Counted from the stretch's first letter, positions 25,027 to 33,856 are shown. The stretch is DNA of 45,129 nt from Acholeplasmatales bacterium (GCA_017524905.1 JAFXUP010000128.1:1-45129); one strand, 5' to 3'. Made by a program: numbers and translations. The notes: generated by a model from the letters alone, not told the origin.

Positions 25027-25140
25027 TATGATATCTTCAAAGTAGGCAAATAAAATAATCAAAAGAGAAAAGAATAACAATCCCCATGGGGATTCGCGAT
25101 ACCTCCAAGATTATTGTAAGTCTACTTTGGAGGTGTTTTT
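25027..25140 (+). ncRNA. Putative structured RNA, unassigned
   Basis: An extended -10 box (TG then TATGAT, 25027-25032) is directly followed by an 11-bp closing stem: CTTCAAAGTAG (25035-25045) with CTACTTTGGAG (25122-25132, one G-U). Inside it AATAATC (25054-25060) pairs with GATTATT (25109-25115), and AATCCC/GGGATT (25079-25094) forms an apical hairpin. A competing pairing, ACCTCCAA (25101-25108) with TTGGAGGT (25127-25134) and then TTTTT, would be a terminator that excludes the 3' arm of the closing stem. Two exclusive folds of this kind are typical of a riboswitch or attenuator; a short 6S-like RNA is an alternative. I do not recognise a known class. There is no gene on the strand until 25390. 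Confidence 0.5.
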
Positions 25141-25225
25141 ACAATATGTTAAAGGATTGTGATTCATATTGTTTTGTTGGTCATGTTACAAAATTTAGTT
25201 TTTACTTTTGTTCAAAAGCGTAAGA

Positions 25226-25245
25226 TTTCTTAAACGTTTAAGAAA
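25226..25245. promoter_or_regulatory. Perfect 20-bp palindrome upstream of the hydrogenase operon
   Basis: TTTCTTAAACGTTTAAGAAA, perfectly self-complementary, about 38 bp upstream of the hyd -35 box. The AAACGTTT core is LacI-family-like; the overall TTnTTAA...TTAAnAA form also resembles Rex sites (TTGTTAA...TTAACAA) but with C for G. A regulator-binding site is likely; its owner is uncertain. Confidence 0.5.
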
Positions 25246-25282
25246 AATAACTTTTCTTATCAAAATTATTACATTTTTTGCC

Positions 25283-25310
25283 TTGTTTTCTTGTTTTTAA
25301 ATGATATAAT
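25283..25310 (+). promoter_or_regulatory. Promoter of the hydrogenase operon
   Basis: TTGTTT (25283-25288) and an extended -10 TGATATAAT with TATAAT at 25305-25310; 16-bp spacer. It leaves a leader of about 70 nt before hydC. Confidence 0.65.
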
Positions 25311-25389
25311 CATTATTGGAGTAAATGCAATTAAAAATTAATAATTAATAATATGCTAACTTAATCTGATTATTTTACAGGGGGTAAAT

Positions 25390-25878
25390 ATGAGTAAAAT
25401 TCAGGAAAAGGCATATAAGAAGATTGTTGATATTTGTAATAAATACAAACATGAACCAACTCCTTTAATGCCTATTTTATCGGCTATTCAAAACGAATTT
25501 GGATACATTCCACTAGATGTGCAAGAAATCGTTTCAAAAGAAATTGGATTGCCAGTTGCAGAAATCTATGGTGTTGTAACATTCTATAGCTTTTTTAGTT
25601 TAAAACCAAAGGGAAAATATGTAATAGGTGTATGTTTAGGAACAGCTTGTTATGTTAAAGGCTCACAACAAGTTATTGATAAGTTCTCAGAATTATTACA
25701 TATTAAGCCAGGTGAAACTACAGATGATGGTTTATTTACTTTATCTGCTTTAAGATGTATTGGTGCTTGTGCTTTAGCTCCAGCTATTTCTATTAATGGT
25801 AAGGTTTATCCTAAAGTAACTGCTCCAGATGTAGATAAGATTATTAAAGAATATCAAGCAATGGAGGGAAAAGCCTAA
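25390..25878 (+). CDS. hydC: NADH-dependent [FeFe] hydrogenase subunit, NuoE-like
   Basis: 162 residues, a NuoE/HydC-type thioredoxin-fold protein. Four Cys in CLGTAC and RCIGAC bind one [2Fe-2S] cluster. It is the small subunit that supports the flavin subunit HydB. It lies first in the order hydC-hydB-hydA, as in clostridial electron-bifurcating hydrogenases. A GGGGG ribosome-binding site precedes the ATG. The stop overlaps the hydB start by one base. Confidence 0.95.
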   Translation: MSKIQEKAYKKIVDICNKYKHEPTPLMPILSAIQNEFGYIPLDVQEIVSKEIGLPVAEIYGVVTFYSFFSLKPKGKYVIGVCLGTACYVKGSQQVIDKFSELLHIKPGETTDDGLFTLSALRCIGACALAPAISINGKVYPKVTAPDVDKIIKEYQAMEGKA

Positions 25879-27749
25879 TGGAAAAAATTGTTACAGTTAA
25901 AGATTTAGATGGCATTATTACTGGCTGTACTAAGGATTTTTCTGAAAAATTAAATGGAAAAAACAAAAAGGTAACTTTATGTGTATGTGGTGGTACAGGC
26001 TGTCTTGCTAATAGTAGTGCTGATATTAAGGCTGAATTAGTTAAGTATATCAAGGAAAAGAAGCTTGAGGATAAGATTCAAGTTAATTTTGTTGGTTGCT
26101 TTGGTTTCTGTTCTCAAGGACCTTTTATTAAGGTTTTACCAGATGACACATTATATAGAGCAGTAAAGGTTGAAGATGTACATAGAGTTGTTGATAGTAT
26201 TGAAAATAAAGAAATACTTGAAGATTTATTATATGTAGATCCTCAAACTCATGAAAAGGTTGTTAAGCAGGATGATATTAACTTCTATAAAAAGCAAGTT
26301 AGAGTTGCCTTACACGGCTGTTCAATTATCAATCCTGAAAGCTTAGATGAAGCTTTAGGCTTTGATGGCTTTAAGGCTTTAAAGAAGGTATTAACAGAAA
26401 TGACTCCTCAACAGGTTATTAATGAGGTTTTAGCTTCAGGCTTAAGAGGACGTGGTGGAGCTGGATTCCCTACTGGTAGAAAGTGGCAATTTGCAGCTAA
26501 TGTTGATGCTGATCAAAAATATATAGTATGTAATGGTGATGAGGGTGACCCAGGTGCTTTCATGGATAGATCTATTCTAGAAGGTAATCCATTCAATGTT
26601 ATTGAAGGTATGATGATTGCAGGTTATGCATTTGGTGCAACTGAAGGTTATTTCTATGTAAGAGCTGAATATCCTATCGCTGTTCAAAGATTAGAAAATG
26701 CTATAAAGGTAATGGAAGAGGCTGGATTATTAGGTGATAATATCTTAGGAACTGGCTTTTCTTTTAGAGCGCACTTAAGATTAGGTGCTGGTGCCTTTGT
26801 TTGTGGTGAGGAAACTGCCTTATTAAATTCTATTGAAGGTAAGCGTGGTATGCCTAGACCAAGACCACCATTTCCAGCTGTAAAGGGTTTATGGGGTAAG
26901 CCTACTTGTGTAAACAATGTTGAAACCTTAGCTACTGTACCTTATGTAATTAGAGTAGGTGCAGCTGAATTTGCTAAGATGGGTACTCAAACATCTACAG
27001 GTACAAAGGTATTTGCCTTAGGTGGTAAGATTAATAATGTAGGTTTAGTAGAGGTTCCTATGGGAACTACCTTAAGAACACTTGTTTATGATATTGGTGG
27101 TGGTATTCCTAATGGAAAGAAATTTAAAGCCATTCAAACAGGTGGTCCATCTGGTGGATGCTTAACTGAAAAGGATCTTGATACTCCAATTGATTATGAT
27201 TCATTAATTAGAAAGGGCTCAATGATGGGTTCTGGTGGTGCTATCGTTATGGATGAAGATAACTGTATGGTAGACGTTGCTAAATTCTATATGGAATTTA
27301 TCAAGGATGAATCTTGTGGTAAATGTTCTCATTGCCGTATTGGTACAACAAGATTGCTTGAAATGCTAACATTAGTTACTCAAGGTAAAGCAACTGAAAA
27401 GACATTAGAGGATATGAAGGAGCTTGCTCAGGTTATTAAGACTGGTTCACTTTGTGCTTTAGGTCAAACTGCTGCTAACCCAGTATTAAGTACAATGGCA
27501 AATTTCCCTGATGAATATGCCGCTCACGTTAATGAAAAAATATGTCCTGCTCATGTATGTAAGGATTTAATGCAATATGTAATTGATCCAAATAAATGTA
27601 AAAAGTGCTCTAAGTGTGCTAGAAACTGTCCAGTTAGCTGTATTACTGGTGTTCCTGGAAAAGAACCATATGTTATCGATCAATCAAAATGTATTAAATG
27701 CGGTACATGCTATACAGCTTGTGCATTTAAGGCAATAGAAAAGAAGTAG
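25878..27749 (+). CDS. hydB: NADH-dependent [FeFe] hydrogenase flavin subunit, NuoF-like
   Basis: 623 residues. An N-terminal thioredoxin-like [2Fe-2S] domain (about 30-110, with CVCGGTGC and GCFGFC) leads into the NuoF-like FMN and NAD(H) domain (RGRGGAGFPTGRKW, CNGDEGDPGAFMDRS, CGEETALLNS). SCGKCSHCRIGTTR binds a [4Fe-4S] cluster. A C-terminal two-cluster ferredoxin domain (CKKCSKCARNC, CIKCGTCYTAC) completes it. The protein passes electrons between NADH, ferredoxin and HydA; the layout is that of bifurcating/confurcating HydABC. Cytoplasmic. Confidence 0.96.
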   Translation: MEKIVTVKDLDGIITGCTKDFSEKLNGKNKKVTLCVCGGTGCLANSSADIKAELVKYIKEKKLEDKIQVNFVGCFGFCSQGPFIKVLPDDTLYRAVKVEDVHRVVDSIENKEILEDLLYVDPQTHEKVVKQDDINFYKKQVRVALHGCSIINPESLDEALGFDGFKALKKVLTEMTPQQVINEVLASGLRGRGGAGFPTGRKWQFAANVDADQKYIVCNGDEGDPGAFMDRSILEGNPFNVIEGMMIAGYAFGATEGYFYVRAEYPIAVQRLENAIKVMEEAGLLGDNILGTGFSFRAHLRLGAGAFVCGEETALLNSIEGKRGMPRPRPPFPAVKGLWGKPTCVNNVETLATVPYVIRVGAAEFAKMGTQTSTGTKVFALGGKINNVGLVEVPMGTTLRTLVYDIGGGIPNGKKFKAIQTGGPSGGCLTEKDLDTPIDYDSLIRKGSMMGSGGAIVMDEDNCMVDVAKFYMEFIKDESCGKCSHCRIGTTRLLEMLTLVTQGKATEKTLEDMKELAQVIKTGSLCALGQTAANPVLSTMANFPDEYAAHVNEKICPAHVCKDLMQYVIDPNKCKKCSKCARNCPVSCITGVPGKEPYVIDQSKCIKCGTCYTACAFKAIEKK

Positions 27750-27761
27750 GAGGATATATCA

Positions 27762-29570
27762 ATGAGTGAAGAGATAAAAAAGGTCAATGTCAAAATTGAA
27801 GGCCAGGTATATTCAGTTCCTGCTAACCTAACAGTTTTAGAAGCAGCACAGCTTTGTGGTTATAATATTCCACATCTATGCTATATAAAAGGCGGAAAAT
27901 GCTCAACAGCAAGCTGCCGTGTATGTTTAGTTGAAATTAAATCAGAAAGAGGTTCAAAATGCTTTGCATCTTGCTCATATCCTGTTGCTGATGTTCCAGT
28001 AGAAAAAGGCTTTGAGGTAAGAATTTCATCACCTATGGCTGTAAGAGATAGAAGGACAAGCGTTGAACTATTACTTTCAAATCATAATATGAATTGTCAG
28101 CAATGTGTAAAGAATCACTCTTGTGAGCTTTTATATGTTGCAAATATCGTTGGTGCAAGAGAAGGCCAATATAAGGGGGCTAAAACACCTGTTACTATCG
28201 ATGAGGTTGGCCCTGGTATTAGAAGAGATACATCAAAATGTATTTTATGTGGAAGATGTATTGAAAAATGTAAGGAAGCTCAAGGAATTGGTATTTTAGG
28301 TTTTGAAAATAGAGGATTCAATACTATTGTTGCTCCTGCTGAAAATAGAAGCTTCTCAGAGGTTCCATGCTTACAATGTGGACAATGCGTTTTAGTATGT
28401 CCTACAGGTGCATTAACTGAAATTTCAGAAATTGATAAGGTTGATGAGGCTATGGCTTCAGGCAAATATGTAATCGTTCAAACTGCACCTGCTGTAAGAG
28501 CTGCAATTGCTGAAGAATTTGGTCAACCTGTTGGTACTCCAGGTACTGGTAAGATGGTTGCTGCATTAAGAAGATTAGGATTCTATAGAGTATATGATAC
28601 TAATTTTGGTGCTGATTTAACTATAATGGAGGAAGGCACAGAATTAATTAATAGAATTAAAAATGGTGGTGTTTTACCACAAATCACTTCATGCTCTCCA
28701 GGTTGGATTAATTATATGGAATATTTCTATCCAGAATTAATTCCAAATGTTTCAACTTGTAAGAGCCCACATGAAATGGTTGGTGCTGTATTAAAGAGCT
28801 ATTGGGCAAAGAAAAAAGGAATTGATCCAAAGGATATTTTCGTTGTTTCAATTATGCCATGTACAGCTAAGAAAACAGAAGAAATTCGTCCACAAAATTC
28901 AGTTGATGGATTACGTGATGTTGATGCTGTATTAACAACAAGAGAGCTTGCTCGTATGATTAAGAGAGCTGGTATTAACTGGAATATGCTACCTGAAGAA
29001 GAATTTGATCCAGATTTAATTGGAGATTATACAGGTGCTGGTGTTATTTTCGGTGTTACTGGTGGTGTTATGGAAGCAGCTTTAAGAACAGCTAATAAGG
29101 TATTAACTGGAAAAGAAGCTGATATCGTTAAATTTGATGCTGTAAGAGGCTTACAGGATGTTAAGGAAGCAACATTTAATTTAAATGGTCAAGAATTAAA
29201 GGTTGCTGTAGTATCTGGTATGGCAAATGCTAAGCCAATATTAGAAGAAATTAAAGCTGGAACAAGCCAATATGCTTTCGTTGAAATCATGTGCTGTCCT
29301 GGTGGATGTATCAATGGTGGTGGACAACCATATATTAAGCCTCAATATTTACCAAATGAAGATATTGATATTGAAATAACATATCGTCAAAAAAGAGCTA
29401 AAGTTTTATATAATGAGGATCAAAAAAAGGCTATTCGTCAATCTCATAATAATCCTCAAATTCAACAATTATATAAAGAATTCTTCGGAGAACCTTGTAG
29501 TGAAAAATCAGAGCATTACTTACATACCTCTTATAATCCTACAAGAGTTAAATTCCCAAAGAAAAATTAA
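27762..29570 (+). CDS. hydA: [FeFe] hydrogenase catalytic subunit
   Basis: 602 residues. In order: a [2Fe-2S] domain (CSTASCRVC), a His-Cys [4Fe-4S] site (HNMNCQQCVKNHSC), two ferredoxin-type [4Fe-4S] sites (CILCGRCIEKC, CLQCGQCVLVC), then the H-cluster domain with TSCSPGW, MPCTAKKTE and EIMCCPGGCINGGG. It makes or consumes H2. The first H-cluster motif reads TSCSP where TSCCP is most common. AGGAGG sets the start 12 nt after hydB. The maturases HydE, HydF and HydG are not in the window, so they must lie elsewhere. Confidence 0.97.
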   Translation: MSEEIKKVNVKIEGQVYSVPANLTVLEAAQLCGYNIPHLCYIKGGKCSTASCRVCLVEIKSERGSKCFASCSYPVADVPVEKGFEVRISSPMAVRDRRTSVELLLSNHNMNCQQCVKNHSCELLYVANIVGAREGQYKGAKTPVTIDEVGPGIRRDTSKCILCGRCIEKCKEAQGIGILGFENRGFNTIVAPAENRSFSEVPCLQCGQCVLVCPTGALTEISEIDKVDEAMASGKYVIVQTAPAVRAAIAEEFGQPVGTPGTGKMVAALRRLGFYRVYDTNFGADLTIMEEGTELINRIKNGGVLPQITSCSPGWINYMEYFYPELIPNVSTCKSPHEMVGAVLKSYWAKKKGIDPKDIFVVSIMPCTAKKTEEIRPQNSVDGLRDVDAVLTTRELARMIKRAGINWNMLPEEEFDPDLIGDYTGAGVIFGVTGGVMEAALRTANKVLTGKEADIVKFDAVRGLQDVKEATFNLNGQELKVAVVSGMANAKPILEEIKAGTSQYAFVEIMCCPGGCINGGGQPYIKPQYLPNEDIDIEITYRQKRAKVLYNEDQKKAIRQSHNNPQIQQLYKEFFGEPCSEKSEHYLHTSYNPTRVKFPKKN

Positions 29571-29580
29571 AAAAACAATG

Positions 29581-29615
29581 CTGTGGAAGCTAAAAAAAGC
29601 CTCCACAGTTTTTTT
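29581..29615 (+). terminator. Terminator after hydA
   Basis: CTGTGGAAGC (29581-29590) pairs with GCCTCCACAG (29599-29608) with one mismatch, followed by seven T. Confidence 0.9.
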
Positions 29616-29689
29616 GTTGCACTTTTGTTGCATAACGTTTGTTAGAATATCCATAGAGTTATAGTATTATATAGGGAGGTATAATGCTT

Positions 29690-32377
29690 ATGATAAAAAA
29701 CGTAAAAAAATATTTTAAAAGATTTTTTTTATTTTTTGTATGTTTATTCTCAATTGGAATATTTACAAATTTAAAGCCAGAGGCTGCTGATTATACAAAT
29801 GCCGATGCCGGACATTTTATAATTTATGCAGATGGTTCGATATCAGCTGAATTTACTGTTTCAGAAAATACTTTATCGATGAAAGGCTGGCTATTATGCT
29901 TGTTTACATCAGAGCCAATTTATGGTACAGATAATAAATTAACTGCTTCAAATAATCTTCATCCATATTCAGTAAGTGAATGTGCTCATTATTTTTTTGT
30001 GACAAGCACTCAAAAAGAAGGCTTATTTAATATAATTTGGAATGCTGATTCTAATGATCAAAAAACAAATTGGTCAGCAGATGGTTTAGTAGAATCTGAA
30101 AAGAAATTATCTGATTATATTTTAGATGATACTGATTGGCACATTGTTATTGGACCAAGACATTTTAATGACAGCTGGGCCGCTGAAGGAATTGGTGCTG
30201 GTGATGATGGTTATTGGGAAAATTGTGATATTTATATTGGACAAAAGAGTGCAATAACAAATTTTGTTACTTCAACAATGGATTTAATTGATGGAATTGG
30301 TACTGTTACATATACAAATGAAATTAAAATAAAAATTAATAATGCAAGACATGCATATGATGCATTAAGTGATGATGATAAAGCTTTAGTAACAAATTAT
30401 GAAGAATTAATAGAAGCAGAAGCAACATATCAAGGCTATGTAGATCAAGATGAAGCATCACAAGTAGATGCATTAATAGCTGCAATAGGAGAAGTTGAAT
30501 ATACTTTTGAATCAGAAGATAAAATAGATGATGCAAGAGAAGCCTATGATTTATTAACAGATACTCAAAAAACATTAGTAACAAAATATGGCACATTAAC
30601 TACTGCAGAGGCAACATATCAAGGCTATGTAGATCAAGATGAAGCATCACAAGTAGATGCATTAATAGCTGCAATAGGAGAAGTTACTTATGATGCTGAA
30701 TCAGAAGAAAAGATAGAAGATGCAAGAGAAGCCTATGATTTATTAACAGATACTCAAAAAGCATTAGTAACAAAATATAGCACATTAACTACTGCTGAGG
30801 CAACATATCAAGGCTATGTAGATCAAGATGAAGCATCACAAGTAGATACATTAATAGCTGCAATAGGAGAAGTTACTTATGATGCTGAATCAGAAGAGAA
30901 GATAGAAGATGCAAGATTAGCCTATGAAGCATTAACAAATACTCAAAAAGCATTAGTAACAAAATATAGCACATTAACAGCTGCTGAAAGCTTATATTCA
31001 AAATTAGAAGAAGATCATAATAAAGCAGATGAGGTTATTGGATTAATAAATGCTATTGGTAATGTTTATTTTAATGATGAAACAAAAGCTAAAATAGATT
31101 CAGCAAGAGCATCTTATAATTTATTAACAGAAGATCAAAAGGCATTAGTTACAAATTATGATACATTAACACTTTCAGAAAAAGTATATCAAGGCTATGT
31201 AGATCAAGATGAAGCATCACAAGTAGATGCATTAATAGATTCAATTGGTGATGTTGAATATACTGAATCTTGTAAAAATATTATAGAAGCTTCAAGAAAA
31301 GCTTATGATGCATTAACAGATACTCAAAAAACATTAGTTACAAAGCTTGAAACATTAACAGAAGCTGAAGCTACATATGCAATACTAAAGGATAATCATG
31401 AAAAAGCAGCTGCAGTTATTGCATTAATAAATGCTATTGGAAAAGTTACTTATTCTTTAGAAGCAAAAGCAAAAATAGATTCAGCAAGAGAAGCCTATGA
31501 TTTATTAACAGCTACTCAAAAAGCATTAGTTACAAATTATGCAACATTAATAGCTGCTGAAAGCTTTTATTCAAAATTAAAAGATGATCATGAAAAAGCA
31601 GATGCAACAGATGCTTTAATTGATGCAATTGGTGATGTTTCTTATAGTGAAGCATGTGAAGAAAAATTAATTGCTGCAAGAGAATCTTATAATTTATTAA
31701 CAGAAGATCAAAAGGCTTTAGTTAGAAAATTAGATGATTTAGAGGCTAAAGAAGAAATTTATGATAATGTATCTGCTGTTGTTGAATCTATTAATTCTAT
31801 TGGTGATGTTAAATATACAGGTGAATCAAAGGCTAAGATTGATGAGGCAAATAATTTATATAATGAATTAACAAAAGAAGAAAAAGCATTAGTTATTAAT
31901 AATGATAAATTAACAAAAGCAATTAAAACATATGATGATGTTAAGACTGTTGTAGAAAAGATTAACGCAATTGGTGAGGTAAAATATGCCGCAGGAAGTA
32001 AAGAAGAAATTGATGCTGCAAGAGCATCATATGAAAGCTTAACTAAAGAAGAAAAGGCATTAATTCCTAATTACAATAAATTAGAAGAAAATGAATCAAC
32101 CTATAATAGATTAGAAAAAGATCATAAATTATTTGTTGGTTGGATGATTGCTTTAGGTGTAATTTTAGGTGTTATTATTGTTTTAGTAATTGTTTATTTA
32201 TTATTATTCTTTGTATTTAATAAATGGATGATTTCTAATAAGAAAGCAATTAGAGTATTTAGAATTGGTAAGAAGAATGAAAAAATTAGAGTATTAAAGA
32301 TGAATTTAATTGTTAAATACACTGATGAAAATGAATTATATAATTCTAAAAATGCTGCTTTAGGTAATGTTAAATAA
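29690..32377 (+). CDS. Repetitive membrane-anchored surface protein
   Basis: 895 residues. A signal peptide (basic KNVKKYFKRF, hydrophobic core, likely cleavage near PEA/ADYT) is followed by a unique N-terminal domain (about 35-195, probably beta-rich). About ten tandem helical repeats of 57-64 residues come next, each with a core like LIAAIGEVTYDAESEEKI and QKALVTKY. One membrane helix (about 820-845) and a basic cytoplasmic tail of about 50 residues end the protein; there is no LPXTG. This repeat type is common in Firmicute surface proteins and probably acts as a stalk. ATG at 29690 is chosen over 29684 for spacing from AGGGAGG. Likely cell-surface display; ligand unknown. Confidence 0.85.
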   Translation: MIKNVKKYFKRFFLFFVCLFSIGIFTNLKPEAADYTNADAGHFIIYADGSISAEFTVSENTLSMKGWLLCLFTSEPIYGTDNKLTASNNLHPYSVSECAHYFFVTSTQKEGLFNIIWNADSNDQKTNWSADGLVESEKKLSDYILDDTDWHIVIGPRHFNDSWAAEGIGAGDDGYWENCDIYIGQKSAITNFVTSTMDLIDGIGTVTYTNEIKIKINNARHAYDALSDDDKALVTNYEELIEAEATYQGYVDQDEASQVDALIAAIGEVEYTFESEDKIDDAREAYDLLTDTQKTLVTKYGTLTTAEATYQGYVDQDEASQVDALIAAIGEVTYDAESEEKIEDAREAYDLLTDTQKALVTKYSTLTTAEATYQGYVDQDEASQVDTLIAAIGEVTYDAESEEKIEDARLAYEALTNTQKALVTKYSTLTAAESLYSKLEEDHNKADEVIGLINAIGNVYFNDETKAKIDSARASYNLLTEDQKALVTNYDTLTLSEKVYQGYVDQDEASQVDALIDSIGDVEYTESCKNIIEASRKAYDALTDTQKTLVTKLETLTEAEATYAILKDNHEKAAAVIALINAIGKVTYSLEAKAKIDSAREAYDLLTATQKALVTNYATLIAAESFYSKLKDDHEKADATDALIDAIGDVSYSEACEEKLIAARESYNLLTEDQKALVRKLDDLEAKEEIYDNVSAVVESINSIGDVKYTGESKAKIDEANNLYNELTKEEKALVINNDKLTKAIKTYDDVKTVVEKINAIGEVKYAAGSKEEIDAARASYESLTKEEKALIPNYNKLEENESTYNRLEKDHKLFVGWMIALGVILGVIIVLVIVYLLLFFVFNKWMISNKKAIRVFRIGKKNEKIRVLKMNLIVKYTDENELYNSKNAALGNVK
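30425..31000 (+). repeat. 189-bp tandem repeats within the surface protein gene
   Basis: Units starting at 30425, 30614 and 30803 (ACATATCAAGGCTATGTAGA onward) are nearly identical at exact 189-bp spacing. A further copy of the first segment appears near 31185. The near-identity at DNA level, including silent sites, points to recent duplication or gene conversion, while the outer repeats have diverged. Confidence 0.85.
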
Positions 32378-32394
32378 GGAATTATATTATTAGT

Positions 32395-32428
32395 GATTAG
32401 GCAGGTTTTATTCTGCCTAATCTTTTTT
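32395..32428 (+). terminator. Terminator after the surface protein
   Basis: GATTAGGCAG (32395-32404) and CTGCCTAATC (32413-32422) form a perfect 10-bp stem, followed by six T. Confidence 0.93.
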
Positions 32429-32530
32429 AAATTTTTAAAAAAAAAATCGAGTTTGTAATTATTATTTCTATGAAATAATTAACATTTATGATATACTTTA
32501 ATTAACAAAAATGTTAGGGGGATTAAGATT

Positions 32531-33742
32531 ATGGGATTTTTTGACATATTAAAAAAGAAGAAAAATGAAGAAAAAAAGCCAGTTCAAGAATCAAAAGTCG
32601 TTTCTGGAAAAATAGATGGTAAAACTCAAATAATTTTTTTATCTGGAGATATTAATAGTAATAATGCACAAGAAGTTGAGGATGCAATTGATTCATTATT
32701 AAAGAATGATTTAGATTTAATCATTGATTGTAATAATTTAAATTATATTTCTAGTGCTGGATTAAGAATTTTATTAAGATTAAGAAAAAGCTTTGAAAAT
32801 CTAAGAATTATTAATGTTAAATCTGATGTTTATGATGTTTTTGATATGACTGGTTTTACAAAAATAATGACTGTTGAAAAAGCATATAAGGAATTATCTG
32901 TTGATGGCTGTGAGGTTATTGGTAGAGGTGCTAATGGTATCGTTTATAGATATGACCCTGAAACAGTTATTAAGGTTTATAAGGATGCGGGAGATTTAGA
33001 TGCTATTATTCACGAAAGAGAAGTTGCTAGAGAAGCTTTAATTTTAGGTGTTCCTACTGCTTTGTCTTATGATGTTGTTAAGGTTGATAATAGCTATGCA
33101 TCTGTATTTGAATTAATAAATGCTAAATCATTTACAAATGTTATCCAAGAAAATCCAAAGGAAATTGATAAAATTGTAAATATGTGTGCAAGTTTATTAC
33201 ATCAAATTCATGATATTGAGGATAAAAAGGATAGTCTTCCTCATGCTAAAGCTAAGGCGTTAGAATGGAAGAATTATTTAAAGGAAGGTTTAGATGAGAA
33301 AACTATGGATAAGCTTCAAAAGCTAATTGAATCTATTCCTGATTCACTACATTTAATTCATGGTGATTATCATACTAAAAACATAATGCTTCAGGATGGT
33401 GAGGCAATTATGATTGATATGGATACATTATCTTTAGGTGATCCTTTATTTGAATTTGCTCAAATATATTTATCATATAGTGCTTTTGGTGAATTAGATC
33501 ATAGTTGTGTTACTGATTTTTTAGGTATTACTTGGAATCAAGCTCAATATGTTTTAAATGAAACTATTAAAAAATATTTTGAAAAAGAAGATATAAGTGA
33601 TTATTTAGATAAATGTGCTTTATTAGCTTATGCTAAGCTTTTAAGAAGAGATCTTAAGAGAAATATTGGTTCTTTAGAAGAAAGAGAATATTTAAAAAAG
33701 CGTATCACTGAGCTTACTAATAAATTTGATACTTTAGCATAA
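32531..33742 (+). CDS. STAS domain fused to an aminoglycoside-phosphotransferase-like kinase
   Basis: 403 residues. A short basic N-terminus precedes a STAS domain (about 25-118; phospho-acceptor region YISSAGLRILLRL). A kinase-like domain of the APH/choline-kinase fold (about 125-385) follows: glycine loop IGRGANGIVYRY, IKVYKD with the ATP-binding Lys, catalytic HGDYHTKN and metal-binding IDMDTLSLGDP. All key kinase residues are present, so it is probably active on an unknown small molecule or protein. It stands alone, with AGGGGG before the ATG and terminators on both sides. The STAS half could be a target of the phosphatase or kinase in the NRPS operon (inference). Confidence 0.88.
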   Translation: MGFFDILKKKKNEEKKPVQESKVVSGKIDGKTQIIFLSGDINSNNAQEVEDAIDSLLKNDLDLIIDCNNLNYISSAGLRILLRLRKSFENLRIINVKSDVYDVFDMTGFTKIMTVEKAYKELSVDGCEVIGRGANGIVYRYDPETVIKVYKDAGDLDAIIHEREVAREALILGVPTALSYDVVKVDNSYASVFELINAKSFTNVIQENPKEIDKIVNMCASLLHQIHDIEDKKDSLPHAKAKALEWKNYLKEGLDEKTMDKLQKLIESIPDSLHLIHGDYHTKNIMLQDGEAIMIDMDTLSLGDPLFEFAQIYLSYSAFGELDHSCVTDFLGITWNQAQYVLNETIKKYFEKEDISDYLDKCALLAYAKLLRRDLKRNIGSLEEREYLKKRITELTNKFDTLA

Positions 33743-33751
33743 TATAAAATT

Positions 33752-33790
33752 AAGCTTATTTTGGTCCTAAGGCTAGAATAAGCTTTTTAT
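33752..33790 (+). terminator. Terminator after the STAS-kinase gene
   Basis: AAGCTTATT (33752-33760) pairs with AATAAGCTT (33777-33785) around a 16-nt loop, followed by T-rich sequence. Confidence 0.8.
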
Positions 33791-33819
33791 TTTACTTTAT
33801 TTTTTATTAATGTTATAAT
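33791..33819 (+). promoter_or_regulatory. Promoter of the ecf-truA operon
   Basis: TTTACT (33791-33796) and TATAAT (33814-33819) with a 17-bp spacer; AGGAGGT and ATG follow about 20 nt later. Confidence 0.65.
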
Positions 33820-33856
33820 TACTCAGGTATCTACCAAAAAAGGAGGTAACCCTTAA

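Noticed and set aside
30336..30596. Leu/His-rich minus-strand frame opposite the surface protein repeats
   Set aside because: Low-complexity antisense of a repeated coding region; no ribosome-binding site; periodic composition comes from the sense repeats.
30425..31000. Regular repeats considered as a CRISPR array
   Set aside because: The 189-bp units are in frame and coding throughout, with no short repeat/unique spacer pattern and no cas genes.
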